Assembly (NCBI GenBank): GCA_963556255.1
Contig: OY744608.1
Span: 68,350,103 to 68,414,102, forward strand
DNA length: 64,000 bases
Reading direction: 5' to 3'
DNA from: Allolobophora icterica
Taxonomy: Eukaryota; Annelida; Clitellata; Crassiclitellata; Lumbricidae
The notes below the pieces were generated by a model that saw only the letters and a program-made list of their open reading frames with translations, was not told the origin of the DNA and searched no databases. Shown here in pieces: positions 11,932 to 24,764 of this stretch. A program made the translations under genes and the position numbers. Numbering within the stretch: the stretch's first letter is position 1; every line of letters begins with the position of its first letter.

Positions 11932-12038
<107 letters not shown>

Positions 12039-12063
12039 TAGTAACTTCTATTGCGCCAGTGTC

Positions 12064-12375
12064 AGAGGGCGACCGTGAAGCAGTCACTCCACGGCAGACG
12101 TCGCTAGACGCCAGAAGGCGTCTACAAGACTGCGAAGCAGTCTCCCCCACAGGTCGCCAGACGCCACAAGGGCCTCCAAGACTGCGAAGCAGTCGCCGCC
12201 AGAGGGCGACTGCGAAGCAGTCACTCCACGGCAGAGGTCGCTAGATACCCCAAGGCGTCTACAAGACTGTGAAGCAGTCTCCGCCACAGGTCGCCAGACG
12301 CCACAAGGGCCTCCAACACTGCGAAGCAGTCGCCGCCAGAGGGCGACTGCCAAGATTGCCAAGCAGTCGTTGTTG
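12064..12375. repeat. 137-bp tandem repeat built on GACTGCGAAGCAGTC hairpins
   Basis: Two full units (starting 12064 and 12201) and the start of a third (12338). Each unit holds about three copies of GACTGCGAAGCAGTC or a one-to-two-base variant, which folds as a 6-bp stem with a GAA loop. It is GC-rich within AT-rich surroundings and absent from copies B and C. Its origin is unknown; it may be the body of the element ending at 12545. Confidence 0.8.
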
Positions 12376-12380
12376 TTATT

Positions 12381-12504
12381 GGTGGTGGTGGTGGTGGTGG
12401 TGGTGGTGGTGGTGGTGGTGGTGGTGGTGGTGGTGGTGGTGGTGGTGGTGGTGGTGGTGGTGGTGGTGGTGGTGGTGGTGGTGGTGGTGGTGGTGGTGGT
12501 GGTG
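12381..12504. repeat. Second (GGT)n array
   Basis: About 41 GGT units, between the hairpin repeat and the Helitron-like end. It is separate from the 11508 array and has no counterpart in copy B. Confidence 0.95.
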
Positions 12505-12545
12505 TGAAACTTATAACCCCGGGCAACGCCGGGTAATCCAGCTAG
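12505..12545 (+). mobile_element. Helitron-like 3' terminus
   Basis: The segment contains CCCCGGGCAACGCCGGG, a short GC hairpin, then TAATCCAG and the terminal CTAG at 12542-12545, followed by T. A hairpin about 10 bases before CTRR and insertion before T are Helitron features. Copy B resumes at the following TATATTATC, which places the insert's right border exactly here. No 5' TC end was identified with confidence. Confidence 0.45.
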
Positions 12546-13336
12546 TATATATTATCGCAAAAGTACAAAAATACGCGTGATAGATTAATATATGAAAATG
12601 AATGTTTTTCTTACAGTTTAGCTTGTGACTGAGTCTTTGTGGCTGAATACCGTTGTACAGAGGCCTGTGAGAAGCCATACGTTTTGAACCAATTCGATGT
12701 AAAACCGAATAGAAATCCCCAGAAGGTGTGTCGAACTGTCGGATCAGGACTCCAGCTGAAGAAACAGACATGATAAAATATGTATCATTGTTTAGAGTAG
12801 GCCTATTAAGAATATCACGTATGTGGCACTGAATGTTTCATAAAAGCATCTTTACTTCTAGAATTTTGTGAGAGGAAAGCGTCATTGAGGCCCCTAAGTT
12901 AATTGGCACCCGTCGTATTTGTCGATACGTTACGTTTTCATCTTTAAATTGAGGTCTGTCAGAGGTTTTCTGATTATGGTTGGTGCGTTAGTGACTTCTT
13001 TCCTCAGATGTCCTAGTAATGCACGAATATGTAAAAACCTTAAAATTACGACCACGAAGAGCCTCTGCATTGTACTGTCATTTAACTACATTTTAATGCA
13101 TTGATGATAAATTGCGTTTTACCGACTTTCAGTCACATTTCACTGCTGAACATTGCATAACATCACACTACATACCATTAAATCGATTCAAGGTAACGTA
13201 CTCAGTCCAGATCAGTCGCCCCGATTGTGAGCACAATTGGAAGACGTTACCAATTCCACCAACCACGACCAGACCCTATCAGCATAAAAAGATATAGTAC
13301 AACGGTAAGTTGATGACTGTCAGCATTTACACAGGC

Positions 13337-13338
<2 letters not shown>

Positions 13339-13388
<50 letters not shown>
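13339..13388. repeat. (AT)n array
   Basis: About 25 AT units just upstream (minus strand) of exon 6 of copy A. Confidence 0.95.
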
Positions 13389-13390
<2 letters not shown>

Positions 13391-13888
13391 GATTGCTTCT
13401 CTCACACTTCTTGCTGTAAATTATTTCAATGCTATTATCAAGCGAATGTTTGGAGTCCCAGTTAGGACACCTTGAAGCCTGCTTTAGTAGGCTTCTCTTT
13501 GGTTTATTTTATTTCTTGTTATTTCTGTTATAATTCATAGTTAAGAGTAGTTAAGACCTAAGTACTGAAATCAACCAATTACATTTCTTAACAGATACTG
13601 TAACAGACAATGGATCACTTAGCTGCCTTCGGTTCAATTAATAATTTAACTAGTAGGGCATCCCAGGTTTAGCGGGACTTCCATTCCTTTAGGGTTGCCC
13701 TTTGGCATTGAAGACAACAATATGTGCATAAGTAACCTTGTGATAAACAATAATATTATTGAGCGTACTAATATTTAAATATAAAAATGTCTAGCAATGA
13801 TACACTGTATACGCTATCCATTTACCCGATGTTAACGATTTCTTGTCAATTGTTAAAAGTTGTCATGAGTACCAATAAAGGTTATTGA

Positions 13889-14055
<167 letters not shown>

Positions 14056-14574
14056 CTGTATTGGTAAATTCACAGTAAAAACAAGGTTTTTCCTGTATAC
14101 GTTAAATATTCCAGACGTGAAGATACTGTTTTAGATTAAATTAGGCTATTAATAATTATTTCAAATTTATTGCACTGTATTGTTATATATTATGGAAAAA
14201 TTTAGGTTAGAGGCTGATTCGAAATTTCAGTACCAACTGGGTGATGTGATGGTGTTAACCTCTAAAACAATTGCACGCGGTACACATTCACGATTACAAT
14301 ACGTATATGCGTATACACTGTTTCATTAGGCATACATAAGGATCTACTTGGTGTCATTTGCTGGTACGCTTTTAAAACCTCGGCTGACCTTAATAAGAAT
14401 CGCAAGTAGTCCACCGAACATAATGACACTCTGAAACACGTCTGTCCAGATAACGGCTCTCATTCCACCCTGTAACGTAAGTAAAGTCAACTACTGTAAT
14501 ATTTACAATCCATCGAAAAATGCTAAACTAAAAGAAGAGAGGGAAGCAGACCAACCGTGATATTATTTATTTAT

Positions 14575-14720
14575 TATAATTAATTAGTAACTTCTATCGT
14601 GCCGGTGTCTAATGCACAAGGCATCCAACAATAGAGCGCCAAAACTAAGCCTTAATCAGTTCAATTTCCAGAAGATTAGACCGCAAAGTCAAAGAAGCAG
14701 CCTGCGACTGGTAAGAAATT
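14575..14720 (-). mobile_element. Short retroelement end shared by A and B
   Basis: On the minus strand it ends CACGATAGAAGTTACTAATT followed by AAT units. The same sequence lies in the matching exon 5/4 intron of copy B (29825-29975), so the insertion predates the A/B split. No coding. It could be a SINE or the 3' end of a LINE. Confidence 0.5.
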
Positions 14721-15963
14721 GCAACAATGGACCGAGAAGCAGCACTCACATTCATGATGGACAAATTAAAAACAAGTGAAACCATCATATGCAACTTTTT
14801 AGAGTTGATATATCTATTTGATCAAGTGGTGTACGTTCATGGTGACGCTTATGAACATTTCGCTTTTTAGTGCTTTAGTTAAGTAATTCGACAAATACTC
14901 ACCAGAGCGGTGTATGCTACAGACACGACAGCCATAACAGGAATCGAGACCACAATTGGAAGTCCAGTTGCTGAGGTAAATATAAACAAGTCAGTGTTTT
15001 TTACTATATGAAAGCATTTGCTCACGTTGAGTACTGAAATTGTTTAATGCACTAGTTCCTACGATTCGCAGTTAGTTTTAGGTAAAGCCTTAAACAACTT
15101 TGACTTTTAACCTGTTAAATAATATTGCATCAAATAAATGATAACTGTGTTTTATTTGTTTACTTTTTTGTATAAATAGTTGACATTAATGTATGGGATT
15201 TTGCATAGAGATTACGTATCTAATTATTTATTTTCTGACTCACTTAGCTACTTAGTCAGTAAGAATTAATACTGGTTGCATAGTGTTCCTATGACCAACA
15301 GTACCGACATTAGCTTGAAATCATTTAAGCGAATAGTTTTGAATAAGGCTGGGTTAGGCTGTACCGAATAGGTGATTACAAAATAGGTATACCGACACCT
15401 TTCAAAATTTCAAATTGTAAGCAAAAGTTTCAGTTCAGTAAATTTAATACATAAACTAAAAGTAAACAGTTAACTACGTGTAATTTTTGCATCCTTCTGC
15501 CAATCTGTGTAAACTAGGAATGGAGCTAATTAAATTAAACTTAGAAATTGTCACTCACTTAACGTTCACTCCACTCGCTATAGCAGCCGCATATGCAGAA
15601 ACAGATGTCACGTGAAAACTGTTCGTGTTCGGTCCCACCGCTACTATTCGGCCGAATACCGAATAGCCATTTGGCCCACTATTGGGCCCCGAAGCGAATA
15701 CGAAGCGAATATTCGGTACAGTCCTAGTTTTGATGTTATTAAACTTCAGTATAATAGATTCCATGGGCGACATTGTGGTACAGATGGTTCGATAGATGCT
15801 CCGAGGAGTTCAGGGTACACACATTTTTACTAGTGAGGTTCACAAGAACCCATGTTGGGACTAGTGAACTACGTTGAAGCTCAATGATTGCCTAGTCCAT
15901 CTGAAACTAACCTAGTGACCTTTACAGCGCCGTTTATTTTCACAATCGATGGTCTCTTCAAGT

Positions 15964-16854
15964 GAAATCGAAATCATAATCCGAAATCATAATCCGAAAT
16001 CATAATCCGAAATCATAATCCGAAATCACAATCCGAAATCATACTCCGAAATCATTATCCGAAATCATAATCCGAAATCATAATCAGAAATCATTATCCG
16101 AAATCATAATCCGAAATCATAATCCGAAATCATAATCCGAAATCACAATCCGAAATCATAATCCGAAATCATTATCCGAATTCATAATCCGAAATCATAA
16201 TCCGAAATCATTATCCGAAATCATAATCCGAAATCACAATCCGAAATCACAATCCGAAATCACAATCCGAAATCATAATCCGAAATCATTAACCGAAATC
16301 ATAATCCGAAATCATAATCCGAAATCATAATCCGAAATCATTATCAGAAATCATAATCCGATATCATAATCCGAAATCACAATCCGAAATCATACTCCGA
16401 AATCATTATCCGAAATCATAATCCGAAATCATAATCCGAAATCATAATCAGAAATCATTATCCGAAATCATAATCCGAAATCATAATCCGAAATCATAAT
16501 CCGAAATCACAATCCGAAATCATAATCCGAAATCATTATCCGAAATCATAATCCGAAATCATAATCCGAAATCATTATCCGAAATCATAATCCGAAATCA
16601 CAATCCGAAATCACAATCCGAAATCACAATCCGAAATCATAATCCGAAATCATTAACCGAAATCATAATCCGAAATCATAATCCGAAATCATAATCCGAA
16701 ATCATAATCCGAAATCACAATCCGAAATCGCAATCCGAAATTACAATCCGAAATCATAATCCGAAATCACAATCCGAAATCATAATCCGAAATCATTATC
16801 CGAAATCATAATCCGAAAGAATAATCCGAAATCATAATCCGAAATCATAACCCG
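15964..16854. repeat. 13-bp minisatellite with higher-order structure
   Basis: About 68 units of AAATCATAATCCG with diagnostic variants (CACAAT, CATTAT, CATACT, CATTAA, ATCAG). The rare unit CATACTCCG occurs at 16040 and 16391, exactly 27 units apart, and the order of variants after it repeats. It lies in the exon 4/3 intron of copy A. The left flank AAGTGAAATC matches unexpanded sequence in copy B near 31003. Confidence 0.95.
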
Positions 16855-18110
16855 TTTTACAGCGACAGGTAGTCATAACCAGAAGTTTGGCTGCGGTTGG
16901 TAAAAGAATCCAAAGATGGGTCTATGTCCAAAGTGTTTCTCTCTGAGTGTCAAATGACCAATGCAAGAATTTTCTATAATATGATATGACAGTCTGTTGG
17001 AATCAGAAAAGTACAGATCTAAACCGCAAATACACCTTAGGAGAGAGTGTATAAATTCTAACTGAGAACATCGCATCAAATAGCCAACAGACCTGCTTGT
17101 AAAGCTGCCGAGGGGGCATATATCGCTGTTCCCATGAAAAGAATCTATTGAAAATTAACCAACAAATGTTTAGTTCATTTCCATAGTTGTGTTTAGCTAG
17201 GAATAGAATTTAAAGAAAATTGATAGAACACGCGACAATGTTAATATAGCGTATAGAAAACTTACAAGAACTGTTTGTTAAGCAATAATGTACATATTTA
17301 AGGCTAGAATATACATAATGCATATTATTTAAGATACAACAAAGGCAGTAAAAAGAGACAAAAGTTGGTCCTACCCTTTTTAATTCAGTTCCAATCTAAC
17401 ACAATCTAACGAATGTTCAATTTTTAAAGACGAACCACATATGAAAGACAAACGAGAAAAGTTATATTAATTTTTTGGCAATTTAGCTGAATACAATTAT
17501 GTACGCCGTTATTTACATTTAAACAAAATAATTTCATAAATCTTATCCAGGAGAAGATACAGGTAAGTCTTAGTTAACTCTATAATTATGGAGTAATGTA
17601 ATACACTATACTTTAGGCTACCATCAAGGCAAAGTAATTACATAAATCTTACCCCGTAAAGGATTGAAATGATGGCTGCAAATATTCTTATAGATTTCGA
17701 ATGGAAGCGACGCTCAAAGTACTAAAATCACAAGGGAGATTAATTTTATTTCACCGCTGGCCTGTGTACGTTTAGATACGTAGATCTACCGCTTGCCAAT
17801 GCACAACGTCGCTAGAAAATAGTAGGCCTATATTAAACTCCCGAAGAATTCCATCGCAGATTGATGATTAAAAGATAGCCAGACAGTCAACCATGAACAA
17901 CACATTGTCGCAATCCGATTTCAGTAGACATTCACTACGGAAGAGATTTTGCAAATCTAAAATATTTTGTTGCAACTATGTTTTGATATTAACCTCGTTA
18001 ACGCTGACTAATTTCAGCGGATGCATCAACGGAATGGCCACCTGCATTGTGAGAATGATGGCCAGCGTAAATGAGATCACCATCAAGACAGTAAACAGTG
18101 ATCCGTAGCT

Positions 18111-18113
18111 TTA
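18111..18113 (-). other. Premature stop codon of copy A (codon 73)
   Basis: On the minus strand the codon after GCAGAGATG is TAA. In copies B and C the same position is TAC or TAT (the Y of AEMYSYGS / AEIYSYGS). The reading frame resumes perfectly to the exon-1 donor after it. Confidence 0.9.
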
Positions 18114-18889
18114 CATCTCTGCTGTCACTCCGAGTATCATGATAGCCGATACGAAGGAGACAAGGAGAGACAAGGCGGTCGGAAGGACCTTCAGAGAACG
18201 GTTTGCCATGATGAACTCGGAGGTCGTCCTCTGACGACCACCTGTTAATGAATGGTAGACGCCGATCCCAAGTGAGATGACGAGGAATGCCACCAGGATC
18301 AGGTAGTCTGGAAAGGTCAAGTACTCCATCGTCGGTGAATGTCTTCCAAATGCAGCTGAACCAGTCTTACACAGATCAAACAAACGCTGGGTGTGCAACG
18401 AGTGACTTGGCGATCTTCTGACGGTATACTAGGCCAGTTTGCCTGACAGCTGAACAGTTTGCCTCACAATTGGCTTACGTCTGTTTCACGATCATGCTAA
18501 GCGTAATTCAGTCAGCTCAGCGGATATTAAGCAATAATTTCCAAAATAATTAAAACTAAGACGAGTGCAAAGTAAAATTGGTTTCAAAGGCGACATCAAT
18601 AAATTATGTTCGAGACACTTTTACCACAGATGTGTGGCGTCTCAGGTTTTACGGCTATGTCTTAAAATCGATCATTCGATCAGTCTTTAGTGTCTGAATT
18701 GCGTTGCATTTGTAATTATCAAGTTGCGGCTGCGCCTTCATTTTTTTTATAGCGCCTTTCTGAGAACAAAACATTCCTTTCAAACTGACAATTAATGCAA
18801 GACCACAATAACAAACATCCTTACGAATTACAGGCAAAGAGGGGACAAAATTCGACTTCTGTATCTTCGGATTGTGTTGGCTCCCAAGA

Positions 18890-19080
18890 GCTATATATAC
18901 TATTATATAGCTACTCGACCAGATCCTCTGACTGCCTCACTCTCATATACCGAGAAGAAAAATTGGTATGCGATACTTTTCCGTTGCTGGCTCCAGTCTC
19001 TGGAACTTTCCTCTGGCACAAGTTCGCTCGACAGAGTCTGTGTTGGCCTTCAGAGCTCGACTAAACATCCATCGTAGGCC
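18890..19080 (+). mobile_element. LINE C-terminal fragment
   Basis: Across frames the plus strand reads STRSSDCLTLI, then a piece like FSVAGSSLWNFPLAQVRS and ARLNIHR, the usual C-terminal signature of CR1/L2-type LINE polyproteins. It is short and frameshifted. Confidence 0.5.
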
Positions 19081-19285
19081 GTAGGCCATTTCCCTACCCC
19101 ACGAATTTCCCTGTTTAGTTTTCGAACGAATTTACCCTTGCCCTTGGTGTGGACTTTGCTTACTGGCGATCATGGACTTATGTCTTGAACTTTACAATGG
19201 CGCTGGCCACAGCGGACCGGGTTCTCTGTGCGGAGGAACAACGTCAAGTGGGAACCACTGGTGAACCCCAGAAGGTGCTGATGCC

Positions 19286-19473
19286 CAGTGCTCGAAATGG
19301 ACCGGAACGCACCGGAACGCCGTTCCGGTTCGTTAAATGCATCCGTATTATCGTTCCCTTTCGTCCAGTGGAAAATACTATGAAATTAACGTTTTTATTG
19401 TCCTCTGAAATGTGAATGCTCCCATATCTTTGACTAGCGTTCCGTTTCGTAAAATTTTCCATTTCGAGCACTG
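19286..19473. mobile_element. hAT-type MITE, 188 bp
   Basis: Termini CAGTGCTCGAAATGG and CCATTTCGAGCACTG are inverse to each other. The perfect 8-bp duplication CTGATGCC flanks it (19278-19285, 19474-19481). Inside is a CCGGAACGC / GCGTTCCGG palindrome, also present in the 23270 element, so the two are related. Confidence 0.85.
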
Positions 19474-19699
19474 CTGATGCCACTATTGCACATCAAATTT
19501 GGAATCTGTCACAACTCTAGATAATGAGTCATCAGTCTTGAAGTAGCGTCAAGACATCTTCCTTAAGCTTTCTGAGGCAAAGGTGCACAGATTAAGAAGA
19601 TCCTGGAGTTCGAAGAATTCCCCAAGAAGCTCACTATTAAGGAGTAAGCGGCTAAGAACAGGTTTGTCGCGGTGGTTAAGGGTTGCCAGAGCAATCACA

Positions 19700-19760
19700 G
19701 TCCCGAAAACTATTGTATTGTATTGTATTGTATTGTATTTAAACATTTATAAAGCGCTAA
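19700..19760 (-). mobile_element. (TGTAT)n-tailed LINE 3' end
   Basis: On the minus strand AGCGCTTTATAAATGTTTA is followed by AATAC units. The LINE at 31090 ends the same way (AGCGCTTTATAAATATCCG plus AATAC units). Little or no body remains. Confidence 0.5.
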
Positions 19761-22236
19761 ACAAAGTTCATTCAGAGACAAAGTTCCTTTAAAACTAAAA
19801 AAAATGTCGTTGACTTCAGCAACATACGATTCTAATCGACTGTCGCAGGAACTGTTTTCAACCAACTCGAAAAAGTCGCAAGGGATAAGCCGACAGCAAA
19901 TAACAAAGTTCTGTTGATATAACCGTAAGACTCCTATAAGCTAAAGTTCCAACTGATATCTGCCAAAGTGTAATGAGTTTTGCAAGCAGTCGCAGGGTAG
20001 ATTTCTTGTGGCGACTATAGTTAGGAAATTTCTGTATTCATGAGCAGCACCAGTCCTCTCTCCTTCCGTTTCTCTGTTCGTTTGTCACTTCGGTTGTCTG
20101 TCTGGGTGTAGGCGACATCTCCTTGAATTTTGACTTGGAATGCTTTTCGATCGGTTCCTTCATAATATCGGTCGCTTCATCTTGAAGTACATCCTGTTTA
20201 GCACAGATTAAAGACTGTAATTAGCATGCAGTTCCTCTAATAATTTAATCATATTATTTTAACCGCGAAATAAATAATTAATTAAAATATAAAATATAAT
20301 ATTAGTTTAAACTGGACCTTGGCTTTATTAGTGGATGGTTTTTTAAAATACGATATACATCTTTAAGCCGGATCGAATATGAACGTGTATATAGGTTAGA
20401 CTGAATCGTCTATGAACAAGGCAAGCAACTCCTTTTTAATTCGCCGGAATAGTTCCACAACAGAGCTATAGATACCCAGGACGATACCTTGCTTTTAAGC
20501 TATAGTGCGCCCCGAGAAGCGCGTCTTATATCTCGAGTCCTGGCGTGAGTTTACTGTTATCGGTGCCTATCAGATTTAATTACCTTCTATGATAAAGAAG
20601 TTTATTTCGTATACTAGAGTATTTGCCGTCATATGACGAGCTGGAAAAGAAATTGAATTTATTGATAGGAAGAGAAAAGAATTTGTTTATTGGCATGCTT
20701 GATAATAAGTGACTCTGCTAGTGAAAATTCGAACATCATTTAGCAAATGAGTTTGACTGTCGGGTTTCTTTATGTGAGTACTTTGATGTTTTCTTTGTTT
20801 AATGAACGCGCCAATGCAACAGAAAGGTGGCCATGTGAAAATACGGGTTCTGTGAAAAAGTCCCACGTAATCGAAGGTTAGTCCTTGCGAGTCTACTCGC
20901 TTTTATAATTCGGCCTTTCAGACATTGTTAGCAGCGACCGTGGGCAGTATCAGTAGGGAGCATCGGTAGGCAGCTTCAGTAAGCAGCGCCCGTGTGCCAG
21001 CTTGTCCCAATGCAGGCCTTAGGCAGCATCAGTAGGGAGGTCTGCGAACTGCCAGTCAAGCATGGTTAGCGGTGCCAGTGTGCCTGCATCGGGGTTCGCC
21101 AATGCGTATGGATACCTTCGAACGGCCTCACATCAGACGAAGCCTGATGAGAGGCCGTTCGCAGACCCAGTGACATTCCATACATTTCTAAGCGTTTTTA
21201 TCGTTGGACACACAGATCTGCGAAACTATATAAGAAATGGAAATGGCCCAAGTATGCAAAATTACCATTGTCTTGTAGTTTACCTCAGAATCTACTTTGG
21301 AAGCTGACTCTGATTCTGAGTCACCTCTGCATCGGAAACATTGCCGGAAATTGATCAGAAGTTTGTCGTCTACTTTCTCTTCTTCCGACTGGTCTCCTGT
21401 CAACAAGGGAACACATTTAACAACATCATTTATCCCATTGCTAACTCAATCGTTGTTTACTTAATGTTAAGCTCTCTTATCACATTCTCATATATCTGAC
21501 GAATGAAACAGTATCAAACTAAGCCTAAAGATCAGACCTATGCAACAAAGACATTTTGCGAAAAGAAATACTTGCAAGAACGACTTAACTGTGGGTTTTG
21601 TTTTCACATGAAAACTTCACCGCGTAGTAGTTGATCTTGAGAGACCTAGGTCGGACTAATAGGCAGATTATGGTACTAAATTTTGAAATGTCAGTAGTGC
21701 ATTCAATGCATAATAAATCTAAAGAATTATTGAAAAACATATAAGAAGAACGAAAGAATACTTCAGAACAGCTAAGGTTGTTGAAAAGCTATACTCAAAA
21801 TGTTCTTCCTTTTATTGTACAAATTAATGACCAATCTAAATTCAGAAGGTAGTCATACATGCATCTTACTGAGCAGAAAAGATGCTATGGATCCAACGAA
21901 TACCGTGACGATCATCCATAATAAGTTGTACCAGACGTAGGAAATTGAATAGAATTTCTCTATGCCCTGCAGAGGAACCTAAAGACAAAACAAATTTTCA
22001 GCTAATGATTCTCTAATCTTCGTGCATTTTCACACTGGTTAATTGCGATATATATCTCAATTCTTTTGTCGTCTTCACATTTAGAATTTGGTGCTTCGTG
22101 TGCAATTGATGGATTGTTATTGCGTCAGTAGTTGATCTTGAGAGACCTAGGTCGGACTAATAGGCAGATTATGGTACTAACCCTTATAAAAGGATGTTTG
22201 ATTCTTGCCTTGCAGTCGATTAGGGACTGTACACAT

Positions 22237-22366
22237 CATAGGCGTAGACTCTGGGGGGCAACCGGGGCACGTTCCCCCAATAATTGAGATGGATTGTACA
22301 AACTAAGCAAAAAGTGTATAAAAATAAACAAATCCCCCCAATATTTTGGACAAGTTTATGCCAGTG
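22237..22366. mobile_element. hAT-type MITE, family 1, short form
   Basis: 130 bp, reversed relative to the 4290 copy: starts CATAGGCGTAGAC, ends GTTTATGCCAGTG. The flanking 8-mers are GTACACAT and GTAAACAT. It lies in the exon 14/13 intron of copy B, with no coding capacity. Confidence 0.85.
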
Positions 22367-23269
22367 GTAAACATACATGTATACAACCCCATGATCACAT
22401 ATATGTTGTGTATATGACTATTTCTTTATGAATAAGGTTCAGTATGTATAAAAGACGTAGCAATGATGCCGACGCCAGAACTCACGAGATGCGAATACCG
22501 GCAATTGATATTTTTACGCTATCAGAAATAGGCGTACAGACTCCATTGACTCTACATGTAAGTTGACTTTTTACATCGGTATTTCATAGCTTATGTCATG
22601 GAATCCTAGAGCATTCATTACGTTGCCTTTCTTTATTTGTCTTATGTTACCTTAACTGGTTTATCTTTTCTTTTTACCCTACTTGACTTCACAATAACAG
22701 AGATTTAAACAAAGTATTATGAAGAAAATCAACGGTATCATGACACTCGGTAACAGTTGAATAGACTCTTATCGGTAGTACGTATTGGTGACGTAACCTC
22801 ATTTGTTTGATTTAACAGTGGACTGGAGTACGTCATCGTTGTGTTAATCGGAGATCCGTCGAGGAAGATTGAGCTGGAGTTGTTGTCGTCATATTTTGGG
22901 AAGGTGAGATTGCTGGGCTTCATGCATCCGTCGATGCTGAGAGAAGGAAAAGTCGGATGTCTTCTCTTCAACATGAAAGACCCCAAGATCAACCAAAAGC
23001 TACCGATGAGGCTCGTAATTCCGCCAATTAGTGCTCCCTAGAACAAACAAAAGTCTAAATAAAGTACAAAAGGTCTGGTGTAAACGAGAATAACGTTGGA
23101 TTTATTGCAATATTACGCAGTCAGTAGACAAACATCCGATGTGCTTTTTCAGACGCTGTGATCGAGCAACAGCATGATGAAAATAAGTGCACCTAGATGA
23201 GAAGTAAACCGTGTTCACTATTTTGCTAATTCCGTTAGTTTCGAAAAGTTTGCAGATACAACATATATG

Positions 23270-23537
23270 CAGGGCTTTTTTTCAGCCGGAACGCGCCGGT
23301 ACGGCGTTCCGGCACCTTTTTCAGCTCCTAAAAAATAATTTATTTATTTTAATAATTAAAACAATAATTTAGTTATTTTAATTTAATTTAAGTGTTTTTG
23401 AACTGTTTTCAGTGTTTATTGAGACCCCTCCCAACCCCCAATCCCGTTTATCTCGTGATTTTAGCCCGCCCATAATTGTTGCGTTCCGACACCTATTGTT
23501 CCGTTCCGGAACCTTTTTTCTAGAAAAAAAAGCACTG
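23270..23537. mobile_element. hAT-type MITE, 268 bp
   Basis: Starts CAGGGCTTTTTTTC and ends with GAAAAAAAAGCACTG. The perfect 8-bp duplication CATATATG lies on both sides (23262-23269, 23538-23545). Inside, GGAACGCGCC and GGCGTTCC form a palindrome near the left end. It lies in the exon 13/12 intron of copy B. Confidence 0.85.
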
Positions 23538-24499
23538 CATATATGATACATTTAATTGCGCGAAGTACTTCTAATATTGGAGATGAGTGGTAGACCTGTG
23601 CACAACGTCAACACTTTTCATCTTAACCAGACTCACTCTCTCTTACCATTCTCGTAACTGAAATTCCAAATGTCAACAACTGGGTCGCGAATTAGTTTTA
23701 GGATTCCCGCTTGACCTATAAATTTTTACTCGATTGTAATCCAACACGACTGGCAGGTTTCGTTTGACTGTAAATGAAATGGTTCTCGCGATTTCGCTTC
23801 TTGCCAATGAAAAAAATGCGATTTGGCAATCGCAAGTGAGTTTGCTGTTTTGGTCCCAAGGAGAGGTGTGATATTAGTGTGGTGATATGGCAAATAATTT
23901 GGTTCAAGTTGACTATTTTCAGACAGAGATCGATAACTGTTTCTTTAGCTATGCCTACTGTAAACCAACCTTCCAGTTGGCATATCGATTCACGCCTCCT
24001 AGCATGAACAAACCGAAAATCGGACCAGTCGAAGCGCCAATCAACGACATCGTGACCTAATTGTGCAAAGGTAAAATCAAATTTAGGACCAAGGATAACC
24101 TCTCTAAAAGCAATGTCATATTCTCATATGCGCTGCATATATCCGACCGTATGGTACCACACGTATGACGCATGAAGGCCACTTCATTCAGGCTTCAATG
24201 TGTCAGATAATAATCTCTAGGTGCATAATTAATAAACAGTCCTTATGACTTCGCTGTTGTGGCTAATATAAACTAAAACAATGTTATTTCGTGTTTGTGT
24301 CGAAATTTTGTGGGTCAAAATCGAATATAGAAAGAGTAATTCATAATTTACATCGATCAAAGTATATATTCAATGCGCAACTTTGAATTTACTTCTTTCT
24401 AGTGGAGTAACAGAATATTGTTCAGCTTCCCTGTTTTGTTAGTGGGTGTATATTCACCATTATGGTTCGATAAAGTCGCTGAAGCTGATCGTAACCTAC

Positions 24500-24575
24500 C
24501 TGAGTAATTGGACCAGGAACGACAGAACTGATGCCACGAAAGCCAATCCGGTTGCAGCAATGCCAAACAAAACGA
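24500..24575 (-). other. Exon 11 of copy B with 5-nt insertion
   Basis: Against A (6574-6644), C (44033-44103) and D (60868-60938), all 71 nt, B has five extra bases around 24525-24531. The frame then reads ASVLSFLVQLL in place of a conserved AS-x-x-PGPIxQ. Confidence 0.85.
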
Positions 24576-24764
24576 CTGCAATTATGCAATTAGTATTCAT
24601 GTGATTAGAAAAGGTAAGTAGGAAATATGATATACTACACAAAGACTTTGTAACGTATAGTAGATGATGATCTCTAACTTTGTAGCTAGGAAATAGTCCT
24701 CGTAAAACCGGGATGACGCTTACAAACGAAAGGCAATAGCACGGTATTAAGTTGGAGAAACAAG

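Larger units (their letters stand above)
18330..20037. other. Intergenic spacer A-B
   Basis: About 1.7 kb between the copy A start codon and the copy B stop codon. It contains a LINE C-terminal fragment, a complete MITE, a (TGTAT)n tail and the copy B 3' flank. No other gene is visible. The promoter of A would lie just right of 18329, but no clear core element was recognised. Confidence 0.6.
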
